Positions 54,356 to 61,446 of a stretch of 64,000 nt of DNA are shown in pieces (positions within the stretch are counted from its first letter, which is position 1; the number at the start of each line of letters is the position of its first letter). Source of the stretch: G963665925 sp050596425 (GTDB lineage: Bacteria; Bacillota; Clostridia; Peptostreptococcales; Acidaminobacteraceae). The position numbers and the translations under genes are program-made. The notes below the pieces were generated by a model, which saw only the letters and a program-made list of their open reading frames with translations, searched no databases and had not been told where the DNA came from. Where the stretch lies: assembly GCF_050596425.1 (NCBI RefSeq), contig NZ_CP192292.1, forward strand, positions 2,108,001-2,172,000, read 5' to 3'.

Positions 54356-55382
54356 AACCATTCGATTTGAAAATAACAGCCTGATTCTTTTAGACCAGAG
54401 AAAGTTGCCTGTGGATTTGGAGTATTTTTACTGCAAAACTTCAGAAGAAGTTGCCTTTGCCATTTCTGACATGGTCGTTCGTGGTGCTCCTGCAATCGGT
54501 GCAGCGGCAGCTTATGGTGTCCTAATTGCTGCTAATGAACTCAAGCATTTGCCGAAAGACCAGTATTTTATTGAACTGCTCAATGCATGTGCCCTTATTA
54601 GGAGCGCTCGACCAACGGCGGTCAATTTAATGTGGGCTGTTGATCGAATGAAGTCTGTTATAATGCTTGATCAAGAGGTGGATCTTGCCAAGCAAATAGA
54701 GAACTTGAGAGAAGAAGCATGCGCCATACATAATGAAGATATTTTGACTTGCCAAACTATGGCTCAGTACGGTGGGGAACTTATACATTCAGGAGATACG
54801 ATACTAACCCACTGTAATACGGGCGCTTTGGCAACCGCTGGAATGGGAACAGCCTTGGGGGTTATTGTCAGGGCTCATAATGATGGGAAGAAAATTATGG
54901 TATATGCTGATGAAACACGTCCGAGACTTCAAGGGGCCAGGTTAACAGCATGGGAACTCATGAATGCGGGGATTCAGTCGAAGTTAATAGCTGACAGTGT
55001 GGCCGCTACACTCATAAGAGATGGAAAAATTGACAAAATTCTTGTTGGGGCTGATCGAATTGCAGCCAATGGAGACACGGCCAATAAGATTGGTACATTT
55101 ATGTTAAGTGTGCTTGCTAAAGTATATAATGTTCCCTTTTACATTGTTGCTCCGACAACAACCATAGACTTTGATATAAAGCGGGGACAAGATATTGAGA
55201 TTGAAGAGCGATCATCAAAAGAATTGACCCATATCGGGGGCGTTCAAATTGCGCCTGATAAGGTGGACGTCTATAACCCAGCTTTTGATGTGACACCCCA
55301 TGAAAATATTACAGGCATTATAACAGAAAGAGGCATTTTATATCCACCCTTCCATGAAGCGATAATGAAGCTCAATCTTTAA
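54342..55382 (+). CDS. mtnA: Methylthioribose-1-phosphate isomerase
   Basis: The 346-residue protein is an MtnA/eIF2B-like aldose-ketose isomerase. Diagnostic blocks are VVRGAPAIGAAAAYG, the catalytic cysteine in LTHCNTGALATAG and the catalytic aspartate in VGADRIAANGDTANKIGT, with APTTTIDFDI near the end. It converts methylthioribose-1-phosphate to methylthioribulose-1-phosphate. The start overlaps mtaD. The next gene, mtnP, lies 150 bases downstream because palindromic element copy B occupies the gap. Confidence 0.95.
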   Translation: MKKIETIRFENNSLILLDQRKLPVDLEYFYCKTSEEVAFAISDMVVRGAPAIGAAAAYGVLIAANELKHLPKDQYFIELLNACALIRSARPTAVNLMWAVDRMKSVIMLDQEVDLAKQIENLREEACAIHNEDILTCQTMAQYGGELIHSGDTILTHCNTGALATAGMGTALGVIVRAHNDGKKIMVYADETRPRLQGARLTAWELMNAGIQSKLIADSVAATLIRDGKIDKILVGADRIAANGDTANKIGTFMLSVLAKVYNVPFYIVAPTTTIDFDIKRGQDIEIEERSSKELTHIGGVQIAPDKVDVYNPAFDVTPHENITGIITERGILYPPFHEAIMKLNL

Positions 55383-55396
55383 GCATAATTAAATTC

Positions 55397-55511
55397 AGGC
55401 GCTTGAAAAATTTCAGATTTATACCTTCGTCATACCATATATTGCATTTTGATTCTTTCGCATCTATAAGGTATGACGATGGTTCTTGAATGATATTTTG
55501 CAAGTCGCTCA
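55397..55511 (+). repeat. Palindromic interspersed element, copy B
   Basis: This 115-bp copy runs from AGGCGCTTG (55397-55405) to CAAGTCGCTCA (55501-55511), with the inner arms CGTCATACC and GGTATGACG. It lies inside the mtnA-mtnP intergenic space, so its hairpin would be part of the operon mRNA. Confidence 0.85.
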
Positions 55512-55532
55512 AATTAGAAAAGGGGACCAACT

Positions 55533-56297
55533 ATGAAATATGCGATTATAGGAGGCACTGGCGTATACAGTGTTGATGGCACCTTGAGATCAGAAAGTCT
55601 GGACACGCCATATGGGACAGTTGATGTAGAAATACTCTCAAAAGAAGGGAAAGAGATAGTCTTTCTTCCAAGGCATGGAAAAAGACATGACCTGCCCCCT
55701 CATATGATAAATTATAAGGCCAATATGATGGCTTTAAAAACCATGGGTGTAACCCATATTTTGGCCACTTGTGCCGTTGGGTCCTGCGATGAAAACTATG
55801 CTCCTGGCCACATTGTTGTTTTAAAAGATTTTCTTGATTTTACAAAAGATAGAGACCTGACCTTTCATGATGGAAGTGGGGGGGTCAAACACACAGATAT
55901 GTCCGATCCCTACTGTAAAAATTTGAGAGATCATGTGAAGGCAGAGGCTGAGTCAATGGGGCTAAGCCTATCTGGTCAAGCTGTTTATGTTTGCACGCAG
56001 GGGCCACGGTTTGAAACCGCTTCAGAAATCAAATTTTACAGGAGTATAGGGGGGCAAGTTGTAGGTATGACCAATGTCCCAGAAGTCGTACTGGCCAAGG
56101 AACTGGGCATGTGTTACGCGGCGTGTGGTATTGTGACCAATTGGTGTACAGGCTTTGAAAGTCAAATATCTGTACATGATATACAAAATGCAGTGGGAGA
56201 GAACAAGAGCCTGCTTACTAGATTGTTTATAAATGTTTTTTCAAATCAACTGCAGACTGACAAGTGCCACTGCACTTCAGCAGTCATGGCACTTTAG
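55533..56297 (+). CDS. mtnP: Methylthio-nucleoside phosphorylase, probably methylthioinosine-specific
   Basis: The 254-residue protein is of the PNP/MTAP family: IGGTGVYSVD, FLPRHGKRHDLPPHMINY, QGPRFETASEI, GMTNVPEVVLAKELGMCYA. In human MTAP the adenine ring is held by two aspartates in TDYDC; here the same positions read TNWC (N203, C205), as in enzymes preferring 6-oxopurines. It should therefore cleave methylthioinosine to hypoxanthine and methylthioribose-1-phosphate, matching the upstream deaminase. The C-terminus is shorter than in human MTAP. Confidence 0.92.
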   Translation: MKYAIIGGTGVYSVDGTLRSESLDTPYGTVDVEILSKEGKEIVFLPRHGKRHDLPPHMINYKANMMALKTMGVTHILATCAVGSCDENYAPGHIVVLKDFLDFTKDRDLTFHDGSGGVKHTDMSDPYCKNLRDHVKAEAESMGLSLSGQAVYVCTQGPRFETASEIKFYRSIGGQVVGMTNVPEVVLAKELGMCYAACGIVTNWCTGFESQISVHDIQNAVGENKSLLTRLFINVFSNQLQTDKCHCTSAVMAL

Positions 56298-56310
56298 GAA
56301 AGGAGTCATA

Positions 56311-56967
56311 ATGTCAATACATATTGAACAAATAAGAGGGCTTGTGATTGAAACGGGCCTTGAAATGTTAAAGTCCAGCCTCGTGGTGGGAACCTGGGGC
56401 AATATAAGTGCACGTATTCCAGAAGAGAACGTTTTTGCCATAACCCCAAGCGGCGTCGATTATGAAACCATAGAACCGATTGATGTGGTCATTATTGATA
56501 TGGATGGGAATGTGGTTAGTGGTGAAAAAAAACCATCCATTGAATGGCAGCTCCACCTCGCCATTTATAAGGCTAGAGAAGATATTCGTGCTATTGTTCA
56601 CACTCATAGCACATATGCCACAGCTTTTGCTATTGCACAAAAAGGCATACCGGGATCGGCAGAAGATCTTGTCCAGATCACAGGTGGGGATGTGCGTGTC
56701 ACGGACTATGTTCTTCCTGGTTCTAAGGAGTTGGGGGCTCAGGTTGTAAAAGCCCTAGAAAATAGAACGGCTTGCATAATGGCCAACCACGGATGTGTGG
56801 CCGCAGGACGGTCGCTGAAAGAGGCCTTAAAGACAGCCCTGATTGTAGAAAAATCCGCAAAAGCAACTGTATATGCCCAGCTTCTTGGTGGTGTGGTGGA
56901 ACTGTCGGATAAGGATATAGATTTTATGAGGGACTTTTACCTGCATCATTATGGTCAAAGGGAGTAA
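56311..56967 (+). CDS. Class II aldolase, probable methylthioribulose-1-phosphate aldolase
   Basis: The protein of about 218 residues is a zinc class II aldolase of the L-fuculose phosphate type: SLVVGTWGNISAR, ITPSGVDYE, zinc histidines in IVHTHSTYATAFA and IMANHGCVAAG. Placed directly after mtaD-mtnA-mtnP, it best fits the aldolase of the DHAP shunt, which splits methylthioribulose-1-phosphate into DHAP and methylthioacetaldehyde. Fuculose-phosphate aldolase activity is the alternative. ATG 56311 follows GGAAAGGAG. No mtnB, mtnW or mtnD genes of the full salvage pathway are seen. Confidence 0.88.
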   Translation: MSIHIEQIRGLVIETGLEMLKSSLVVGTWGNISARIPEENVFAITPSGVDYETIEPIDVVIIDMDGNVVSGEKKPSIEWQLHLAIYKAREDIRAIVHTHSTYATAFAIAQKGIPGSAEDLVQITGGDVRVTDYVLPGSKELGAQVVKALENRTACIMANHGCVAAGRSLKEALKTALIVEKSAKATVYAQLLGGVVELSDKDIDFMRDFYLHHYGQRE

Positions 56968-56970
56968 GCT

Positions 56971-58179
56971 ATGAAGGCTAAAAGAAATACCTATGGATTT
57001 GAAACAAGATTGATTCATGCTCAAAACAAAGAGTCAAAGGCGAAACATGCTCTCAATCCGCCGATTTTTATGACGTCTACATTCACTTTTGATAATACAG
57101 AACATGTCAGAAAGGTTATGAATTTTGAAAGTGACGATTATGTGTATACCAGAGGAAACAATCCAACCCTGAGAGATTTTGAAACGAAGATGTCCAGTCT
57201 TGAAAATGGACAAGGCGCTGTGGCTTTTGCATCAGGAATGGCAGCTATAACCACCACGCTCTTTTCCCTTCTAAAACCTGGTGACAAGGCACTTTACCAT
57301 AAGACGCTTTATGGGTCTTCGCATACGGTGCTAAAAAAAATGTTACCTGCATATGGCGTGGAAACAGAAATGGTCAGCTTGTCAGATTTTGACCTGCTCG
57401 AAGTCAAACTTGTGGAAGGGGTCAAGGTGATCTATTTTGAAACCCCATGTAATCCCACTCTTGAAGTTCTGGATATTAAGGCGATTTCTGAAATGGCTCA
57501 CAAGTTTGGCGCCACGGTGGTCGTAGACAATACCTTTGCCACACCATATTTACAGCGTCCGCTTGATCTTGGGGCAGATGTTGTGGTTCATAGTGCCACT
57601 AAATATATAAGTGGACATGGAGATGTGGTTGCAGGTGTCGCCATTTCTAATAATTCTGATTATATAATGACTTTGAAGTTCGATTATATGTGTGAATTTG
57701 GAGGGGTTTTAAGCCCTTTCAATGCTTGGCTCCTGCTTCGTGGACTCAAGACCTTGGCGGTTAGAATGCGTCAGCATGAAAGGAATGCTGTTCGAGTGGC
57801 CCAGTATCTGGATCAGCATGAAAGGGTAGAAAAAGTATACTACCCCGGTCTGGACAGTCATAATGGAAACGAACTGGCTAAGGAGCAAATGGATGGTTTT
57901 GGGGCTGTTTTAGCTTTTGAAATAAAGGGGGACTTAAACCAGGCCAAGAAATTTGTAGACTCTGTAAAACTGGCCAAGTTGGCTGTAAGTCTAGGGGACT
58001 GCGAAACACTTATAGAGCTCCCTGCCGCTATGACCCATCTGGGCTATGACCACAAAGAACTTGAGAATTTTGGTCTGTCAGAAAGAATGATCCGTCTTTC
58101 CGTAGGCATAGAAAATGTGGATGATATCATTGAAGACCTAGAACAGGCCTTCGACAATTTGGATGAATACCCTAGGTGA
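56971..58179 (+). CDS. Trans-sulfuration-type PLP enzyme, methionine gamma-lyase-like
   Basis: The 402-residue protein has the Cys/Met-metabolism PLP fold: YTRGNNPTLRDFE, FASGMAAITTTL, VVVDNTFATPYLQRPL and the PLP lysine in HSATKYISGHGD. Methionine gamma-lyases usually have YGC at the residue that shapes the active site; here it is TLYGSSHTVL, Ser for Cys. It may act as methionine gamma-lyase, cystathionine gamma-lyase or O-acetylhomoserine sulfhydrylase. It follows the aldolase after 3 bases, so it belongs to the sulfur operon. Confidence 0.9.
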   Translation: MKAKRNTYGFETRLIHAQNKESKAKHALNPPIFMTSTFTFDNTEHVRKVMNFESDDYVYTRGNNPTLRDFETKMSSLENGQGAVAFASGMAAITTTLFSLLKPGDKALYHKTLYGSSHTVLKKMLPAYGVETEMVSLSDFDLLEVKLVEGVKVIYFETPCNPTLEVLDIKAISEMAHKFGATVVVDNTFATPYLQRPLDLGADVVVHSATKYISGHGDVVAGVAISNNSDYIMTLKFDYMCEFGGVLSPFNAWLLLRGLKTLAVRMRQHERNAVRVAQYLDQHERVEKVYYPGLDSHNGNELAKEQMDGFGAVLAFEIKGDLNQAKKFVDSVKLAKLAVSLGDCETLIELPAAMTHLGYDHKELENFGLSERMIRLSVGIENVDDIIEDLEQAFDNLDEYPR

Positions 58180-58205
58180 ACGACAATTAAATGAAGTTTA
58201 AAAGT

Positions 58206-58415
58206 CCTCTTATTATAAACGACATCTCACGGATGATTAAGCTAAAGTTTGGATGATTTTTTAAACCATAGCTGAACTTAAGGTCTCAGGTTGACCCGTG
58301 AGTCTCTACCAGTTTTGACCGCCCTCTATATGTAAGAGAATAATGCGGCTTAGATTGGATTAGAGACTTTAATGGCTTGCGGAGCAAGGATGTGTTTTAA
58401 TAAGAGGCTTTTTCT
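58206..58415 (+). ncRNA. Candidate structured non-coding RNA, multibranched
   Basis: A 19-bp closing helix with two single-base bulges joins 58206-58226 to 58389-58407: CCTCTTATTA with TAATAAGAGG, AAAC with GTTT, ACATC with GATGT. Inside are TCACGG/CCGTGA (58227-58232 with 58296-58301), TCTCTA/TAGAGA (58303-58308 with 58361-58366), CCGC/GCGG with CTCT/AGAG nested in it, and CTTGC-GGA-GCAAG (58376-58388). CTTTTTCTG follows the last strand. No open frame covers it. It could be a riboswitch, a 6S- or raiA-type RNA, or new. The rest of 58180-58515 shows nothing else. Confidence 0.6.
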
Positions 58416-58515
58416 GTAAAAATCTCGCTGACAAGAGGGTTGTAGAATGGTATGATTAAAGGGGTTTAAAGATTTTTACAAGCATCTATCTTTATAGTTT
58501 GGAGGCGAGTTGTCT

Positions 58516-59175
58516 GTGGCAAAAAAGAAAGGCTTTGATGCTATTTTGGGTGTATCAAAGAAAATGATTCATTCCGATGTGTCAAAACTTCAAGACAAGA
58601 AAAGTGAAGAAGCGAAGCAACAACTATCATCCATCACTCAAAAAATGAAAGAGAAATCAGAGGAACTATCCAGCAAAGTCATAAAAACTTCAACGGAAAA
58701 TTCTTCGATGCCATCAAGTGACGCCGATGACAAGATATGTTTGAGTGACGCAGAGGCTTCTGCTGAAGACGTGTGTGGACCTTCAACCAGTGATTCAGAA
58801 AATGTTTTAGACGAAACCACAGATGAACTTTCTGATGAAGCTATAAAGAAAAGACAAGCACAAAATCAAAATTCAGTTGTAGACGAATCAAGGCATACGA
58901 AGGAACCAAGTGACCAGCATATATCTCAGTCAGATTACTTGGATCACCTTCATGAGGAAATCAAGTTTTTGAAAGAGCAACTTGAAGTCAAAGACCATCA
59001 GCTGAACAAGAAGGATGAACTTATACTGAATTTTCAAGTCTTACTTAAGTCAGAGCAGGATAAAGTTTTGCGCCTTGAATCCTCTTTGGAAACGGAAAAT
59101 AGAAGTGAAAAAGAAAGAGCCAATGAAAAAGAGAACAAGTGGTTGGTTCGCATATTTGGTAAAAAGACAAGATAA
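58516..59175 (+). CDS. Unknown acidic coiled-coil protein
   Basis: I do not recognise this protein of about 219 residues. It has a lysine-rich start (AKKKGFDAILGVSKK), a serine- and acid-rich, probably disordered middle (55-135), and a C-terminal coiled coil (HLHEEIKFLKEQLEVKDHQL to KVLRLESSL). It ends with basic RIFGKKTR. The coiled coil resembles the C-termini of some plasmid regulators but no DNA-binding domain is present. Start is GTG 58516 or TTG 58510, the latter closer to GGAGG. It follows the structured RNA by 100 bases. Confidence 0.65.
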   Translation: MAKKKGFDAILGVSKKMIHSDVSKLQDKKSEEAKQQLSSITQKMKEKSEELSSKVIKTSTENSSMPSSDADDKICLSDAEASAEDVCGPSTSDSENVLDETTDELSDEAIKKRQAQNQNSVVDESRHTKEPSDQHISQSDYLDHLHEEIKFLKEQLEVKDHQLNKKDELILNFQVLLKSEQDKVLRLESSLETENRSEKERANEKENKWLVRIFGKKTR

Positions 59176-59192
59176 TATAGGGGTGTTTATAA

Positions 59193-59438
59193 TTGAAAGT
59201 TATAATCAAAGATAAGTTTTACGAGTTTCAAAATCCAAAAACAGAAAAAATATTTGATCATCAAAAGGCATACTTAACTGATTTAATCAGAGACAATCAA
59301 GGTGAAGAAAAGCTTGAAGAACTCTTAACCTCACTCTTTAGCCTGTATAATCTATCAGAGGCTCTTATTCACAAACTAGTCGACGAGAATGGGAAAGAGG
59401 ACGTTATAAAAATATTAAAGGCGAATGAAGTTGAATAA
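59193..59438 (+). CDS. Unknown small protein
   Basis: The 81-residue protein starts at TTG 59193 (MKVIIKDKFYEFQNPKTEKIF) and is mostly helical and acidic, ending LKANEVE. I recognise no domain. It lies 17 bases after the coiled-coil protein gene and 70 bases before the zinc-ribbon gene, on the same strand, so the three are probably one transcript. AGGGGTG precedes the start. Real coding is supported by the composition of the frame rather than by homology. Confidence 0.6.
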   Translation: MKVIIKDKFYEFQNPKTEKIFDHQKAYLTDLIRDNQGEEKLEELLTSLFSLYNLSEALIHKLVDENGKEDVIKILKANEVE

Positions 59439-59508
59439 ATACGGTTATGAAAATTATATTCGGGTAAGTATATGACGGTTGTAAGTGACTCTGAAAGGAG
59501 AGTTGATA

Positions 59509-59742
59509 TTGAAAATCGTCAAAAATCGTGCAAGGTGCAGAGTGTGCAACAAAATCATTGAAAGTCTTTCAAAAAATGATGGCATGAAATACTGCAGCTG
59601 CGGTGCTATTGCAGTTTATGGAGGCAAAGAAGCCATAATGAGGCTTGGTCACCATAGAGATATTGAAGATATGAGTATTAAAGTGTTTGAAGCAGAGCAC
59701 CCCGTCTATAATCCAGATGGACAATTACATATACAAGACTAG
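59509..59742 (+). CDS. Small zinc-ribbon-like protein (DUF7695-type)
   Basis: The protein of about 77 residues has a CxxC near the start (CRVCNKIIESLSK) and CSC 20 residues later (YCSCGAIAVYGG), a probable zinc site. A GHHRDIEDMSIKV segment follows. Similar small proteins occur scattered in Firmicutes and phages. The start is TTG 59509, 8 bases after AGGAG. No function can be assigned. A terminator closes the three-gene unit. Confidence 0.65.
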   Translation: MKIVKNRARCRVCNKIIESLSKNDGMKYCSCGAIAVYGGKEAIMRLGHHRDIEDMSIKVFEAEHPVYNPDGQLHIQD

Positions 59743-59751
59743 AATTTAAGG

Positions 59752-59779
59752 GGCTGTTATAAAAAACAGCCTTTTTTTA
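59752..59779 (+). terminator. Terminator of the small-gene unit
   Basis: GGCTGTT (59752-59758) pairs with AACAGCC (59765-59771), followed by T7. Confidence 0.88.
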
Positions 59780-59793
59780 TGTCCGAATTCACA

Positions 59794-59883
59794 AGTGGGC
59801 GGTTTTCAAAGTATAGTTATTAAAGAATCAGAATTTTATATATGGTATGACGAGCATGTGGATCTGTAATTTTTCAAGCGCCT
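59794..59883 (-). repeat. Palindromic interspersed element, copy C (shortened)
   Basis: Read on the minus strand it begins AGGCGCTTGAAAAATTAC (59883 downward), with CGTCATACCATATAT as in copy B. The second inner arm is missing. The far end, GGGCGG near 59795, is only weakly like the other copies. About 90 bp. Confidence 0.72.
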
Positions 59884-59986
59884 GAAGAAAGAACCTAAAA
59901 CCAAATATGTATGGTATTTTGTGAAAAAATTGTGTAACTAAGTCCATATTATGGTATTAATATCTTGGATATGTGGAGGCGATAAT

Positions 59987-61012
59987 ATGATTTCACCCAA
60001 ACAAGAGACCTTGATTGATGAAAATGGAAATTTTAGGTACGGCAAATATTCTACAAGTCTAAGGGAGGTTTCTCCTTTGGATTTAAAAGCAGGGGTTCTG
60101 GGGCATTTGCCACGGGGTCTTAAGGATTATCGCCTGAAAGAATGGCAGGCTTTTATGATAGGTGGTAAAAGATTTTACCTCGTTATAGGGACTATGAATT
60201 TGAAACTGTTTTCTGTCATAAGACTTATGGTTTATGACAAAGACAAAAATAGAACATGGGGTTTTTCGGAAGTTTATCCACTTAGGAAAATCAAGGTGGC
60301 TGAGTCTATTGAAAATGATACCATGTTTTTTAGAAACAAGGATGTTCTCATATATGCCAATCATTTTTTAAGAACAAATTTGCTGGAAGTGGGTTTTTCA
60401 TTTACTGATGAACTGTCTGGAGAAAAGTTGTCAGCCTATTTTTCCAGTGCGAGCCCCATCAATGAACCGCAAGTCTCCGTTTTGCCATTCCAAAAAGGAG
60501 CAGGCCTCTATACCCATAAGCAGCTCATGGCTCTTGAGGGGTATCTTAAAATACACAATCAATTGTTTCAAATAGACAAGGAAGAAACCAGTATGGTTCT
60601 TGATGATCAAAAGACCTATTATCCATACCATAGTGGTTGGGACTGGGTGACCGCTTCAGGCATAATCAAAGATGACTACTGTGGATTTACGGTTTCTGAT
60701 ATTCGGGGCATTAAGGGGGCCTTTAATGAAAATTGCTTTTGGAAGAATGGCAAGATCCATGAAGTTCCAAGTGTGAAATTTTGTAGAAACAAGGCATCAG
60801 GCACATGGACCATTGTCGATGAAAAAGGCATGGTCAATATCTTATTTCGTCCTGTTGCAAAAAACAGAATTCATAGAAATTTTGGTGTGGCAGCAGGCAC
60901 ATATGAAGGACCATTTGGATGGTTTTCAGGACATCTATCCAGTTATGATGGTCAAACACTTCGCATAAATGGCATGTTTGGCATGGGGGAAAAAATGAAT
61001 CTTCGTTTATAA
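59987..61012 (+). CDS. DUF2804 family protein
   Basis: The protein of about 341 residues matches the DUF2804 layout: QETLIDENGNFRYGKYSTSL, LKEWQAFMIGGKRFYL, a central FSFTDELSG region, and the C-terminal block PVAKNRIHRNFGVAAGTYEGPFGWFSG. The family is beta-rich and of unknown function, loosely like lipocalin- or carotenoid-1,2-hydratase-like folds. ATG 59987 follows GGAGGCG. The open frame extends back to 59951 without support. It is flanked by palindromic copies C and D. Confidence 0.82.
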   Translation: MISPKQETLIDENGNFRYGKYSTSLREVSPLDLKAGVLGHLPRGLKDYRLKEWQAFMIGGKRFYLVIGTMNLKLFSVIRLMVYDKDKNRTWGFSEVYPLRKIKVAESIENDTMFFRNKDVLIYANHFLRTNLLEVGFSFTDELSGEKLSAYFSSASPINEPQVSVLPFQKGAGLYTHKQLMALEGYLKIHNQLFQIDKEETSMVLDDQKTYYPYHSGWDWVTASGIIKDDYCGFTVSDIRGIKGAFNENCFWKNGKIHEVPSVKFCRNKASGTWTIVDEKGMVNILFRPVAKNRIHRNFGVAAGTYEGPFGWFSGHLSSYDGQTLRINGMFGMGEKMNLRL

Positions 61013-61064
61013 TTGACCATTTCTCTTGCAAAAGGGATGTTTATGATGTACAATTTTTCTTAAT

Positions 61065-61179
61065 TGAGCGGCTTGTTCATTCAAGTAGAACTGTCTCTAT
61101 ACTATATATAGATGTTTAGGCCATTAAAAACCTAGATATGGTATAGAGAAGGTTTTAATCTGTTTTCAGACAAGCGCCT
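61065..61179 (-). repeat. Palindromic interspersed element, copy D
   Basis: On the minus strand the 115-bp element runs from AGGCGCTTG (61179 downward) to CAAGCCGCTCA (61075-61065). Its inner arms are CTCTATAC and GTATAGAG, different from copies A and B but still paired, plus TAGG/CCTA further in. It sits upstream of the xpt riboswitch. Confidence 0.82.
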
Positions 61180-61189
61180 ATATAAAATG

Positions 61190-61211
61190 GCTCAGGTGAT
61201 CCTGAGCTTTT
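61190..61211 (+). terminator. Terminator upstream of xpt riboswitch
   Basis: GCTCAGG (61190-61196) pairs with CCTGAGC (61201-61207) around TGAT, followed by TTTT. It probably ends the DUF2804 transcript. Confidence 0.75.
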
Positions 61212-61220
61212 ATAATTCAT

Positions 61221-61289
61221 TACCGTATAATATTGGAAATATGGTCCAAAAGTTTCTACCCGGCTACCGTAAATGGCTGGACTACGGGA
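61221..61289 (+). promoter_or_regulatory. Purine riboswitch aptamer, guanine type
   Basis: The conserved purine aptamer is present: TATAATATTGG, AATATGG, GTTTCTACC (61252-61260), CCGTAAA and GACTACG. P1 is CCGTA (61223-61227) with TACGG (61283-61287). The pyrimidine that reads the ligand (GAC-U-AC context) is C, indicating guanine, hypoxanthine or xanthine rather than adenine. Downstream, AAAGTTTCTA can pair with TAGAAACTTT (61370-61379) and GCTATTTTG with CAAAATAGC (61303-61360), giving alternatives for the switch. It controls xpt. Confidence 0.95.
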
Positions 61290-61446
61290 ATAGTTCGTCT
61301 GTGCTATTTTGACGTATTTTTTCCCGTATTCTGACCTCGAACGATTTGCAAAATAGCATTTGCCTAGCCATAGAAACTTTTTAATTAGAATCCGGGTGAT
61401 CTCACCCGACTTGTAAGTTTTGGATCTGTTAAGAAAGGAAGTTTTT

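Noticed and set aside
61020..61446. Coding gene in antisense direction at 61155-61601
   Set aside because: It covers a clear purine riboswitch and the start of xpt, and has no family resemblance.
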